DNA of 64,000 nt from Natronoglomus mannanivorans (lineage in GTDB: Archaea > Halobacteriota > Halobacteria > Halobacteriales > Natrialbaceae): assembly GCA_025517485.1 (NCBI GenBank), contig JAOPKB010000003.1, positions 248,001 through 312,000 of the forward strand, in the 5' to 3' direction. The position numbers were made by a program, and so were the translations under genes. Below are positions 43,652 through 53,526 of this stretch, piece by piece. Positions within the stretch are counted from its first letter, which is position 1; each line of letters opens with the position of its first letter. The notes under the pieces are model-generated. The model saw nothing but the letters and a program-made list of their open reading frames with translations. It searched no databases and was not told where the DNA came from.

Positions 43652-45931
43652 ATGACCAGACGACGACCACGAGCACGAGAGTCGAACGTACCGAGCGCAG
43701 GCCGCTCCGAAGACGGAGTAAGCGGTGAGAGCGGAGACGAGGGGAACCACCGAGCGGAGGGATACGATCCGACACGACGTCGTTTCCTGCGAGGTATCGG
43801 CGCCAGCGCGCTCGTCGGAACGATCGGTATCGGTTCCACGCAGGTAGCGGCCCAGACCGATCCGGAGTCGTTCGTCGAAACCGACGGAACCCAGTTCGTC
43901 GTCGACGGGGAACCGATCTACTTCCACGGAGCGAACAACTTCTGGATCACCGACGCCTACCGGGGGACCGAAGACCGAATCGACGCCCTCTTCGAGCAGT
44001 TCGAGGAAATGGGGATCAACTTCCTGCGGACGTTCGTCACCTGCGAAGGTGGCGACGGCGATTGCTACATTCTCGAACCGTACGAACACTCGGAAGGGGC
44101 CTTCGAGACGCTCGATTACATCGTCGCACGTGCAGCGGACCACGGGATCAGACTGACCCTCATCCTCGCGGACAACTGGGACCACAACGGCGGCATCCCG
44201 CAGTACGTCGAGTGGATCGACAGTGCGGACCATCACGGTGATTTCTACGTCGACGAGAACGCCAGAGAGCTGTACCGGTGGCACGTCGAGGAAGTTCTGA
44301 CCCGGGAGAACACGATCACCGGTCGGGAGTACCGCGAGGAGCCGTCGATCGCGATGTGGGAACTCTGTAACGAACCTCGACTCGAGGGTGACGCGTTTGG
44401 CGAGGGTGAAGACCCCGGCTACGAGGAGCGCGCGTCGATCCTCGAGGACTGGATCGAGGAGATGTCGGGGTTAATCAAGGAGTTCGACGCGAACCATCTC
44501 GTGTCGACGGGGATGGAGGGGTTCTACACGCGCGAGGACCGCACCGAGTGGTTCTACAACGAGTGGACCGGACAGGATTTCGTCAGACACCACTCGATCG
44601 ATACCATCGACGCCTGCTCGTTCCACATGTATCCCTACCACTGGAACTTCCCGCTCGAGTACGGAGCGGCGTGGGTTCGCGAACACGTCGAAGACGCCCA
44701 CGAGGAGGTCGGCAAGCCGGGCTACTGTGGCGAGTTCAACGTGAACATCGACAGCGGCCTCGAGACCAGAAACGAGACGCTCGACGAGTGGTACGAGACG
44801 TTAGACGCGACCGACGCCGACGCCGCGATGATTTGGCAAATCGTCTTAGCGGAGACCCACGACCACGACGGCTTTCAGGTCTACCGGAGCGAGACTGGAG
44901 ACGTCCTCGCGGAGTACGCCCAAGCGACGAGTGCCAAGAGCGTGGCCGGGAGCGACGCCGAGCTCGCGGCGCCGACGAGCGTGGTCGCGACCACGACCGG
45001 GTCGTCGATTGCCGTCGACTGGAGTCGAGTGAGCGGTGCCGCCGAGTACGTCGTCTCGCTGGATGGAGCCGTCGAACGTACCACGTCGGAGACGAGTGTG
45101 GTTCTCGAGGGACTCGACGCGGACCTCGAGTACGAGGTCGGCGTCACGGTGGTCGGGACCAGCGGTGAGGAGACCGCAACTGCGACGACGACGGCGACGA
45201 CGGAGGGCCCGGAGACGGTCGACTACCCCGAGTGGGAGTACGGCACCGTCTACGAGGAGGGTGACCGGGTCGTCTGGAACGAAATCGTCTGGGAAGCCCA
45301 GTGGTACACCGACGACGAAGAGCCACGGTTCGAGAACGGCTACGCGTGGGAGTTCGTCCGCGTGATCGGTGTCGCGGGGATAGATTCCGATTCTGATTCT
45401 GATTCTGATTCTGATTCCGGATCCGAGGACGGCGACCCGGACGAACCGACGGCACCCGCCGACGTCTGGATCGACGCGGTCGGCGAATCGACACTCGAGG
45501 TGGGCTGGGAGACGGTCGTCGAGGCCGACAGCTATCGGGTCTATCTCGACGGCGAGCTCGAGGCCGAGACCACGGAGACCGAGACGTCGATCACTGGTCT
45601 CGCGTCCGGAACCAGCTACGAGGTTGGAGTCCGAGCGGTCGCCAACGGTGAGGAATCGACACTCGAGACGACGGATGCGAGTACCGAGACGGATGGAGAT
45701 GGCGGTTCGGCGGAGCCGCCGGCGATCGATGGCGTCCAGCCCGCGGATACGACCGGCGACGGCCTCTCCAACGACTTCACCGGGAGTGGCTCGACGACGA
45801 CCACTGACGTGACCGTCTTCTTCGAGCACGTCGACGACCCCGTCGTCGCGGAGTACCCCCAGTACTACGACTTCACTGGCAACGGCCAGGTGACGGTGAC
45901 CGACGTCGTCGAACTGTTCGAATCGTTGTAG
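43652..45931 (+). CDS. Tat-exported GH5 mannanase-like enzyme with FN3, CBM5/12-like, FN3 and dockerin
   Basis: 759 residues. Twin-arginine signal TRRRFLRGIGASALVG (~41-56). The GH5 domain (~72-425) has the look of endo-1,4-beta-mannanases (GH5 subfamily 7): YFHGANNFWI, ILADNWDHNGG, acid/base Glu241 in WELCNEPRLEG and nucleophile Glu361 in GYCGEFNV. Then FN3 ~438-518, a CBM5/12-like module ~523-570 (YPEWEYGTVYEEGDRVVW, VWEAQWYT), an Asp/Ser repeat linker ~578-590, FN3 ~598-685, and a dockerin ~696-759 of the FFEHVDDP class. It would attack mannans of plant walls as part of the complex. Confidence 0.88.
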   Translation: MTRRRPRARESNVPSAGRSEDGVSGESGDEGNHRAEGYDPTRRRFLRGIGASALVGTIGIGSTQVAAQTDPESFVETDGTQFVVDGEPIYFHGANNFWITDAYRGTEDRIDALFEQFEEMGINFLRTFVTCEGGDGDCYILEPYEHSEGAFETLDYIVARAADHGIRLTLILADNWDHNGGIPQYVEWIDSADHHGDFYVDENARELYRWHVEEVLTRENTITGREYREEPSIAMWELCNEPRLEGDAFGEGEDPGYEERASILEDWIEEMSGLIKEFDANHLVSTGMEGFYTREDRTEWFYNEWTGQDFVRHHSIDTIDACSFHMYPYHWNFPLEYGAAWVREHVEDAHEEVGKPGYCGEFNVNIDSGLETRNETLDEWYETLDATDADAAMIWQIVLAETHDHDGFQVYRSETGDVLAEYAQATSAKSVAGSDAELAAPTSVVATTTGSSIAVDWSRVSGAAEYVVSLDGAVERTTSETSVVLEGLDADLEYEVGVTVVGTSGEETATATTTATTEGPETVDYPEWEYGTVYEEGDRVVWNEIVWEAQWYTDDEEPRFENGYAWEFVRVIGVAGIDSDSDSDSDSDSGSEDGDPDEPTAPADVWIDAVGESTLEVGWETVVEADSYRVYLDGELEAETTETETSITGLASGTSYEVGVRAVANGEESTLETTDASTETDGDGGSAEPPAIDGVQPADTTGDGLSNDFTGSGSTTTTDVTVFFEHVDDPVVAEYPQYYDFTGNGQVTVTDVVELFESL

Positions 45932-46396
45932 AGCGGTTGGTCCAGCGACCCGTTGATTTTCACTGCTCGAATCGGAGTGTGACGTTCGATCCGAATCGTC
46001 GGTTCATCAGTCTCGAAGGTTCGGATCTGGGATCCGTGGTCGCGGCCTCACTGGACTCTCGTTCGATGGCCGGGGGCCGATCATCACCGTTCGTTGCAGA
46101 TACATTTCATTTATAGTGGTGAACGAATTACTGTCGTGAAGATACTATTTAGTGCGTTAGTTCCATTGGTGTATCTAACCGACAAGAGGGAGGAGGGTAA
46201 CTGCGAGAGACCGTCAGAAAGGAGGTCTGCTGGCGGATCAGTGAGTGACGACATTAATTTCCCAAGTGTACTAATATTATTTACTAGAGCCAGTAGTTTT
46301 AATATGTTCTGGGGGAGTATGTTAGGGTGCAGCTTTGCATGCGTAGCGGACACAGGATCGTGGCGAACACAGGCGAATCCGATCGACAGAACGACA
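45932..46396. other. intergenic with AT-rich promoter region
   Basis: No gene recognised. AT-rich words catttatagtgg near 46108 and ctaatattatttac near 46270 are promoter candidates for the next gene. An open frame from 46094 continues into that gene but encodes a non-family leader. Confidence 0.45.
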
Positions 46397-48421
46397 ATGC
46401 AAAACAACGATAACACACCGAAGACAGGCGAATCGGCGGAGGATCTAGCATCACAAATCGACGTTACTCGTCGTGGCATCATGAGAGCGACTGCTGGCGC
46501 AGGCGTCGCCGCGCTCGGGTTGGGCGCTGGCGTATCCGGCAGTGCAGTCGGACAGGCTAGTGGTGTCGGTAACCTCAGCGAGTTTCAGGAGTTGTCGGTC
46601 AGTAGCGACAACCGAATCGTCAACGAGGACGGCGAGACGTTCGTGATGCGGGGAGTCAACATCCCCGATCCGAAGCGTCTCGAGCGAACGAAACACCTCC
46701 GCGGGAAGTCGGGAGAGCAGCTCCTCGACATGGTGACGAGCAACGAGTCCGGCTGGTATCCGCGGGTCGTCCGCGTTCCCGCCCAGCCACAGGACATCGG
46801 AGAGCATCCGATGGGCCACACCGGTCCCGAGTACGAGCCCGGCGAGCTCGAGTCGCCCGACGTCGTCGCCGACGACCGACGGAAGATGCGGCCGTCACAG
46901 CCGGTGGCGTTCACCGAGGACCAGCTTCAGGACTACCTCGAGAACTACTACGACCCGATCGTCGAGCGCTGTGCGGAGCGCGGTGTATACTGCATCGTCG
47001 ACTTCCACCGACACTGGCACGAGCAGCCACCGGGCGACCCGTCGCTGAGTGACGCGGCTGCCGAAAACCACCTGCCGTACAACAGCCCGTACACGAACTA
47101 CTGGGCACGCAACACGTACTCGGGTTCGCAGGTCGAGTTCACCGAGGACGATCCCGGTTCGTGGGGTCACGTCGACCAGGCCTGGATCGACGCCCACGGC
47201 TACGGCCAGACGCAGGGAGACACACCGTACAACTACGAGTACTGGCAGGTCAACGAGGAACTGCTCGAGGAGGCGATCATGTTCTGGGAGGCCGCCGCCG
47301 AGCGCTACGGCGACATGGATCACGTGATCTTCGAGCCGTACAACGAGCCCACGTCGCCCGGTATCTGGGGCCCCGTCGAGGGCTGTGGTGCCGACAAGCA
47401 ACACGGTCTCTGGCGGACGTTCCAGGACGACTTCATGGGGCCGATCCTCGACACGATCCGTCAGTACTACGACGGACTCCTGCTGGTCGGCGTCCCCGGC
47501 TGGTGTCAGTCCCTTCAGGGACTCCACTGGCGGGACTTCAATCAGGCAGGCTACGACAACATCGCCGTCACGTGGCACAATTATGCGGGCCACGACGTCA
47601 GCCAGATGCACAACTGGTTCAACGACACGAACTACCAGAGTCCCGACGGCGTCGAGGCCGATACCGGTCAGTCACTCGACGACCCCTACCTCGAGCCGCC
47701 GAACTCCGTCGACGACCCCGACTGTTGGGGCTGGGAGGGCTACGAGGCTGCTGGGCTCCAGGAAGCGATGGACCATCACCCGGTCGCCGTCACCGAGTTC
47801 GGCTGGGTCGACAACACGGACGTCGCCCACTGGCTGCGCGGATCGACGACCGGTCTGGGCACCACCAACGAGTACGGAATACCGTTCTTCGACGCGCTCG
47901 AGGAAGACGACCGGATCAGCTGGGTCGCCTGGGTCGCCGACGTCCGCTGGCACCCCACGATGTTCGAGTACCCGGACGGCCCCAACGAGGGCGACGTCGC
48001 CGACTCCCTCGAGAACCAGAACTTCTACGATCCGGACTTCGAGGACCTTCCAGCACCGTGTCCCGACCTCCCCTGCGAGTGGGAGATTCTCGACGGCGAG
48101 GACAGCGGTGCGTACATCAAGGACAGACTCGAGGTCTACGCAGACGACTCAGTGCCGATGGGTCTGGATCTGGTTACCGACGACGGGAGCAACGACGACA
48201 GCGGTGGGAACGGTGGGAACGGTACTCCCGGCGAACCCCAAGACACCACCGGTGACGGTCTCTACAACGACATCACCGGCAGCGGCTCGACGACCACCAG
48301 TGACGTCACCGAGTTCTTCGATGGCTTCACCGACGAGTACTCCGATCCGGAGTACTTCGACTTCACCGGTAACGGCGAAGTGACCACGAGCGACGTCGTC
48401 GAACTCTTCGAGTCGATTTAA
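46397..48421 (+). CDS. Tat-exported GH5 cellulase with dockerin
   Basis: 674 residues. Signal VTRRGIMRATAGAGVAALG (RR 25-26); GH5 ~60-590; Gly/Asn/Ser linker ~598-611; dockerin ~612-674. Catalytic residues: acid/base Glu317 in EPYNEPTSPGIWG, nucleophile Glu467 in AVTEFGWVDN; FHRHWHEQ is present. The domain is larger than its paralogues, with an insertion at about residues 207-290 rich in Tyr and Asn (NSPYTNYWARNTYSG). The dockerin is of the EFFDGFTDEYSDP class and its DNA is almost the same as that of the GH10 gene at 51124. The start at 46397 puts the Tat motif at the usual position; the open frame from 46094 is not a plausible leader. Confidence 0.9.
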   Translation: MQNNDNTPKTGESAEDLASQIDVTRRGIMRATAGAGVAALGLGAGVSGSAVGQASGVGNLSEFQELSVSSDNRIVNEDGETFVMRGVNIPDPKRLERTKHLRGKSGEQLLDMVTSNESGWYPRVVRVPAQPQDIGEHPMGHTGPEYEPGELESPDVVADDRRKMRPSQPVAFTEDQLQDYLENYYDPIVERCAERGVYCIVDFHRHWHEQPPGDPSLSDAAAENHLPYNSPYTNYWARNTYSGSQVEFTEDDPGSWGHVDQAWIDAHGYGQTQGDTPYNYEYWQVNEELLEEAIMFWEAAAERYGDMDHVIFEPYNEPTSPGIWGPVEGCGADKQHGLWRTFQDDFMGPILDTIRQYYDGLLLVGVPGWCQSLQGLHWRDFNQAGYDNIAVTWHNYAGHDVSQMHNWFNDTNYQSPDGVEADTGQSLDDPYLEPPNSVDDPDCWGWEGYEAAGLQEAMDHHPVAVTEFGWVDNTDVAHWLRGSTTGLGTTNEYGIPFFDALEEDDRISWVAWVADVRWHPTMFEYPDGPNEGDVADSLENQNFYDPDFEDLPAPCPDLPCEWEILDGEDSGAYIKDRLEVYADDSVPMGLDLVTDDGSNDDSGGNGGNGTPGEPQDTTGDGLYNDITGSGSTTTSDVTEFFDGFTDEYSDPEYFDFTGNGEVTTSDVVELFESI

Positions 48422-48941
48422 CGCTACCGACGCCCCGAATCGGTCCGTTCTGCGGGCCGTTACCTCCGGATCCGGGGAATTTTCTGATCGAGATGTTCGA
48501 GCGGCAATCGGGCGTTCGCGTTCACGTTCGCCTCGGCGTTCACGTTCACAAATCTCCAGTTCATCGTTCCGAATGTGGATTCCGGTGACTCACAGTTGTC
48601 GTCTGACTCGAAAGTCGACCGCGATCAAACGGTTCGAGCGGCGTGTCCCACCGTCGACGGCGTGATAACGGCGACCGAGCCGACTCCCATCCACTGATGT
48701 ACGGTTCCGGGTGCGTGCTCGAATCCCGGTTCGGTGATGTGTTCGCCCCATAATTACACCACATATGGTAAGATTTAATCCGCGCAGAGTAGTTGGTTTC
48801 AACGAGTACAGGGCAGCCGGCAGCGGCGGTTACCAGTGAGGTCGAGCGGGCGAATCCGTTCGAATCGTCACCGGGTGACAAACGCAGCGGAGACGTACGC
48901 GGTCGAATCGCAGACTGCACCTTCGGAGACGAACACCGACC
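48422..48941. other. intergenic with hexanucleotide-like tract and promoter candidate
   Basis: No gene recognised. A tract of gttcac/gttcgc units lies at 48506-48550. A TATA-like word in ggtaagatttaatcc at 48768-48782 may serve the GH10 gene, leaving a leader of about 130 bases. Confidence 0.45.
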
Positions 48942-50711
48942 ATGACAGCAAACGACGAGACACCGACGACAGAAGCCGAGTCTGGAACCGAACGACTATC
49001 ACGAGCCGACTACGACGACGGGCGCGACCGCTCGTCGACCGACGAATCGAGTGCTCGGATCCCCCTCGAGCGCCGCGACTACCTCCGCTCGATCGGGGTT
49101 GCTGGCGCACTCGGTTCGCTGGGTTCGCTCTCCGGAGCGACCGGGGGCGTCGCCGCACAGGACCAGGACGGCGACTGGGAGGCGGCGGCCGACGAGCGGA
49201 TCCAGGAGCACCGTACCGGCGACCTCGAGGTCGTCGTCGAAGACGAGAACGGGAACCCGATCTCCGGGGCTGACGTCCACGTCGAGTTGCAGGAACACGA
49301 CTTCGGCTTCGGGACGGCGGTCAACGCCGGCACGCTCGTCAACGAGTCGAGCGAGGGTGACGAGTATCGCGAGTACATCCCGGAGCTGTTCAACAAGGCG
49401 GTCCTCGAGAATCAGCACAAGTGGCGCTTCTGGGAGGACGATACACAACTGGCCGACGATGCAACCGACTGGCTCCTCGATCGGGGACTGGACGTACGCG
49501 GACACGTCTGTATCTGGGGTGCGACACAGCACAACGCGGTTCCGGCGGACGTCGAGACGGCGATCGACAACAACGACGCAGAGACCATCCGCCAGCGGAC
49601 GATGGACCACATCGAGGAGGTCATCACCCACTACGGCGACGACATCGAGGAGTGGGAGGTCGTCAACGAAGTGCTCCACGAACACGCGCTCGTGGAGGGT
49701 GTCTATGGCGATCAGGTCGACCTCGACGAGCCGTGGGCCGGCGAGGTCGTTCCGTGGCGCTCGGAGATCCTCGCGGACTGGTACCTGAAGGCCCAGGAGG
49801 TCGCCGACCAGGAAGGTGTCGACATCGCGGTCAACGACTTCAATACGCTCGGGGGACAGTGGGACTACACCAGAGACTGGTACCCAGAGCAGATCGAGTT
49901 CCTGCTGGACAACGGCGTCGACCTCGACGGAATCGGGTTCCAGAGTCATATCGCAGCCCACGATGCGCCAGTCGGCGGGAACGACGACCCCGACGAGCGA
50001 ATGAGTTACGAGCAGATCAACGAGATCCTCGACGAGTACGCGGATTACGGTGCCGGCCTCCGAATCACCGAGTTCGACACCTTCGGCGGCGACGACTGGA
50101 GCGGCGACGAGGAGAAAGCCGAGGTGCTGTACACCTATCTGAAGACGGCGTTCAGCCACCCAGCGGTCGACGACTTTCTAATGTGGGGCTTCTGGGACGG
50201 CCGCCACTGGGAGGACGACGCGCCGCTATTCGACCAGAACTGGAACCCCAAGCCCGCCTACGACGTCTGGACCGACCTCGTCTTCGAGGAGTGGTGGACA
50301 GAAGAGTCCGGACAGGCCGATACCAGCGGCACCTACACGACACCGGCGTTCCTCGGCGAGTACGAGATTACCGTGACGACCGACGAGGGATCGACGACGA
50401 CGACCATCGACGTGACCGACGCCGACGGAACGACGACCGTCGACGTGACTGCGGACGGCGACGGCAATGGCAATGGCGATCCCAACGGTGACGGCCCGCC
50501 GGAGATCGATGGCTACCAGCCCGCGGATACGACCGGTGACGGGCTGTACAACGATATTACGGGCAGCGGCTCGACGACGACGACCGACGTGAACGTCTTC
50601 TTCGAAAACATCGATAACCCGGACGTCGCCGACTACCCGCAGTACTACGACTTCGACGGCAACGGCCAGGTGAGCGTCACCGACGTCGTCGAACTCTTCG
50701 AGAGTATCTGA
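48942..50711 (+). CDS. Tat-exported GH10 xylanase with dockerin
   Basis: 589 residues. Signal ERRDYLRSIGVAGALGSLG (RR 44-45). An N-terminal beta module ~90-125 (DLEVVVEDENGNPISGADVH) leads into the GH10 barrel ~115-455: KWRFWE, RGHVCIWG, acid/base Glu243 in WEVVNEVLHE, nucleophile Glu377 in RITEFDTFG, and MWGFWDG. A short beta-sandwich follows (EYEITVTTDEGS...VTDADGTTTV, ~470-505), then an Asn/Gly linker and a dockerin ~525-589 of the FFENIDNPDVADY variant of the EHVDDP class. Predicted endo-1,4-beta-xylanase for hemicellulose. First of three adjacent GH10 paralogues. Confidence 0.92.
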   Translation: MTANDETPTTEAESGTERLSRADYDDGRDRSSTDESSARIPLERRDYLRSIGVAGALGSLGSLSGATGGVAAQDQDGDWEAAADERIQEHRTGDLEVVVEDENGNPISGADVHVELQEHDFGFGTAVNAGTLVNESSEGDEYREYIPELFNKAVLENQHKWRFWEDDTQLADDATDWLLDRGLDVRGHVCIWGATQHNAVPADVETAIDNNDAETIRQRTMDHIEEVITHYGDDIEEWEVVNEVLHEHALVEGVYGDQVDLDEPWAGEVVPWRSEILADWYLKAQEVADQEGVDIAVNDFNTLGGQWDYTRDWYPEQIEFLLDNGVDLDGIGFQSHIAAHDAPVGGNDDPDERMSYEQINEILDEYADYGAGLRITEFDTFGGDDWSGDEEKAEVLYTYLKTAFSHPAVDDFLMWGFWDGRHWEDDAPLFDQNWNPKPAYDVWTDLVFEEWWTEESGQADTSGTYTTPAFLGEYEITVTTDEGSTTTTIDVTDADGTTTVDVTADGDGNGNGDPNGDGPPEIDGYQPADTTGDGLYNDITGSGSTTTTDVNVFFENIDNPDVADYPQYYDFDGNGQVSVTDVVELFESI

Positions 50712-51123
50712 GGCGCTCGAGCCAGCGAAACTGCGCTCTCCTCGTGCGGTCTGGTGTGCAATATCGTTCGAGGGCATCTGTCGACGACCGTCTTTCGACC
50801 GCGGCCACGATTTCGAGGGAAATCTCGTCCGACGTAACACGGCTCTATTCTCCGACCACCATATATTAGTACATCGTAGAAAAAGGTTAATTAATAAGGC
50901 AACAGTAGAGTTCGTACGGAGTGAGATGCAGCGTCGTTCGACGAGCAGTTCCCGACAGCTTCACATCCCACTCGAGCGGTTCGATCGGGAGCCAACACCA
51001 TCGTGAGCGGCTCGGCGAACACGGACTCGGCTCACGCGTGAGGAGGTGTAGCTGGATGCGAGAAAGAAAAGCGGGCGAGAGCGAATCGACGCAGAACCAC
51101 CGGCGAGATAGGATACAGCAACG
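50712..51123. other. intergenic with AT-rich promoter candidate
   Basis: No gene recognised. The AT-rich block ccatatattagtacatcgtagaaaaaggttaattaataagg around 50860-50900 is the likely promoter of the second GH10 gene, giving a long leader of more than 200 bases unless a second promoter exists closer to 51124. Confidence 0.45.
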
Positions 51124-53349
51124 ATGACCGATACCGACGACACACCGACAGAGAGCGAACAGGGGATCGAGAAGAGACAACAACCACAGCGAGTCGATGA
51201 GAGTGAACACGGACACGAACGGGAAGGTGGACGTGAACACGAATACGAACACGACCTCGAACTCGAGCGCCGCGACTACCTCCGTTCGATCGGAATCGCC
51301 GGCGCACTCGGTTCGGTAGGCTCACTCGGCGCGCTCACCGGAGCGACCGGGAGCGTCGTCGCACAGGACGGCGACTGGGAAGCGGCAGCCGAGGAACGCA
51401 TCGAGGAACACCGGACCGGTGACCTCGAGATTGTCGTCGAGAACGAAGACGGTGAGGCGATCCCCGACGCCGAGGTCGAAGTCGAGATGCAAGAACACGA
51501 CTTCAACTTCGGGACCGCCGTCCACGCCGAGTTCCTCACGCGGGGAAGCGAGTGGGGCGACGACCTTCACACCGAGCAGGACCGCCAGAATTACGAAGAA
51601 GCTATCGAGGAACACTTCAACACGATCGTCCTCGAGAACCTCCACAAGTGGTATCTGTGGGAGGACAACGTAGATATCGCCGACGAGGCCGTCGACTGGG
51701 CCGTGGAACGCGATATGGGCGTTCGCGGCCACGTCTGTCTCTGGGGCAACATCGGGGCTTGGGCGATTCCGCCAGACGTCGTCGAGGCGATGGGTGAAGA
51801 CTGGGCCGATCACGCCGACGACGTCCCGGACGAATTCGGCGAACCGGATCACGACCCCGACTACGTCGTCGAAGAGTCGATGAACCACATCGAGGAGATC
51901 ATCTCCCACTATAGCGGCGACGTCCACGAGTGGGAAGTCGTCAACGAGGTCTTCCACGAGCCCGCGATGATCGAAGCGATCGAAGGCGATGGCGTCACGC
52001 CAGAGACGGCACCGATTCTGGGCGACTGGTACGAACACGCCGAACAGATCGCCGAGCAACACGACGCCACGATCGCCGTCAACGACTACAACACGCTCAA
52101 CGGCCCTCACGAACAGGATCGCGACCAGTACGAGGCCCAAATCGACTACCTCGTGAACGACCGCGGCATCGACCTCGACGGCGCCGGCATGCAGGCCCAC
52201 CACTACGCCAACGAGCGCATCAGTTCCGACGAGATCATGTCCGTCCTCGACCGCTATGCCGACTACGGTGTCGGCCTCCGCATCACCGAGTTCGACATGT
52301 TCGGTGACAACTGGGACCAGCAGATGGAAGCCGATTATCTCCACCGCTTCCTCAAGACGACCTTCAGCCACCCCGCTATGGAAGAGTGGTTGATGTGGGG
52401 CATCTGGGACCCACTCCACTGGGGGCCCGAACTCGGCGACGACCCCAACGCACCGCTGTACGACGACGACTGGAACGAGAAACCGTCCTACGACGCCTAC
52501 GTCGATCTCGTCTTCGGCGAGTGGTGGAACGACGAGTCCGGCCCGACCGACGCCGACGGCACCTACACCACCGACGCCTTCCTCGGCGAGCACGAGATTA
52601 CGGTGACGACCGACTCCGACACGGCGAGCACGACCGTCTCCGTTACCGACCCCGACGGGACGACGACGGTCCGGATCGACGTCTCCGGCGAGGGCGGCCC
52701 GGAGCGGCCGGACGCACCGGCGTCGGTCACCGTCACCGACGAAACCGACTCGAGTGTCGACCTCGAGTGGGACGCCGTTGGGGACGCCGAGAGCTACGCC
52801 GTCTACGTCGACGGAGAGAGCGACCAGGAGGTCACCACTACGTCGGCGACCGTCGACGGACTGTCACCGGCGACGACCTACGAGTTCGGTGTTGCGACGG
52901 TCGATAGCGCCGGTATCGAGTCGGGGCTGACGACGACGACGGGAACGACCGGCGATCCCGACTACCCCGAGTGGGACCCCACCGAGACCTATACCGAGGG
53001 TGACCGGGTCGTCTGGGACGGGACCGTCTGGGAGGCCCAGTGGTGGACCGAAGATCAGGAGCCGGGGACCGACGAGTACGGCCCCTGGGAGGACGTCGAA
53101 GATGCCGATGACGGTGGCAACGGTGACAACGGTAATGGCGACGAGGACGAACAGACCGGTCAGCCCCAAGACACCACCGGTGACGGCCTCTACAACGACA
53201 TCACCGGCAGCGGCTCGACGACCACCAGTGACGTCACCGAGTTCTTCGACGGCTTCACCGACGAGTACTCCGACCCACAGTACTACGACTTCACCGGCAA
53301 CGGCGAAGTGACCACCAGCGACGTCGTCGAACTCTTCGAATCGATCTAA
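51124..53349 (+). CDS. Tat-exported GH10 xylanase with FN3, CBM5/12-like module and dockerin
   Basis: 741 residues. A leader rich in His/Glu repeats (EHGHEREGGREHEYEHDLE) precedes the Tat signal ERRDYLRSIGIAGALGS (RR 49-50). GH10 barrel ~110-470 with acid/base Glu275 (WEVVNEVFHE) and nucleophile Glu389 (RITEFDMFG). Then a short beta-sandwich ~480-520, FN3 ~527-612, a CBM5/12-like module ~616-660 (YPEWDPTETYTEGDRVVW, VWEAQWWTEDQEPG), Asn/Gly/Asp linker, and dockerin ~680-741 of the EFFDGFTDEYSDPQ class. Its CBM5/12-like module closely matches that of the mannanase gene at 43652, although the catalytic domains are unrelated in family. Confidence 0.92.
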   Translation: MTDTDDTPTESEQGIEKRQQPQRVDESEHGHEREGGREHEYEHDLELERRDYLRSIGIAGALGSVGSLGALTGATGSVVAQDGDWEAAAEERIEEHRTGDLEIVVENEDGEAIPDAEVEVEMQEHDFNFGTAVHAEFLTRGSEWGDDLHTEQDRQNYEEAIEEHFNTIVLENLHKWYLWEDNVDIADEAVDWAVERDMGVRGHVCLWGNIGAWAIPPDVVEAMGEDWADHADDVPDEFGEPDHDPDYVVEESMNHIEEIISHYSGDVHEWEVVNEVFHEPAMIEAIEGDGVTPETAPILGDWYEHAEQIAEQHDATIAVNDYNTLNGPHEQDRDQYEAQIDYLVNDRGIDLDGAGMQAHHYANERISSDEIMSVLDRYADYGVGLRITEFDMFGDNWDQQMEADYLHRFLKTTFSHPAMEEWLMWGIWDPLHWGPELGDDPNAPLYDDDWNEKPSYDAYVDLVFGEWWNDESGPTDADGTYTTDAFLGEHEITVTTDSDTASTTVSVTDPDGTTTVRIDVSGEGGPERPDAPASVTVTDETDSSVDLEWDAVGDAESYAVYVDGESDQEVTTTSATVDGLSPATTYEFGVATVDSAGIESGLTTTTGTTGDPDYPEWDPTETYTEGDRVVWDGTVWEAQWWTEDQEPGTDEYGPWEDVEDADDGGNGDNGNGDEDEQTGQPQDTTGDGLYNDITGSGSTTTSDVTEFFDGFTDEYSDPQYYDFTGNGEVTTSDVVELFESI

Positions 53350-53526
53350 CGAGCTCGGCGAGCGTTCCACGGGTCACCCGACCCGTGTCATTCACCGGCA
53401 TCTGAATCGGATCTGTGTACCTCGATCGAGGCGCTACTGCCCCTTCTTCAGCGAGCGTCATCAGAGATCGAGGGGTTCTGACGACGCCCGAAGGCGCGAG
53501 CGGAGAGGAGACAACACCCACCGACT

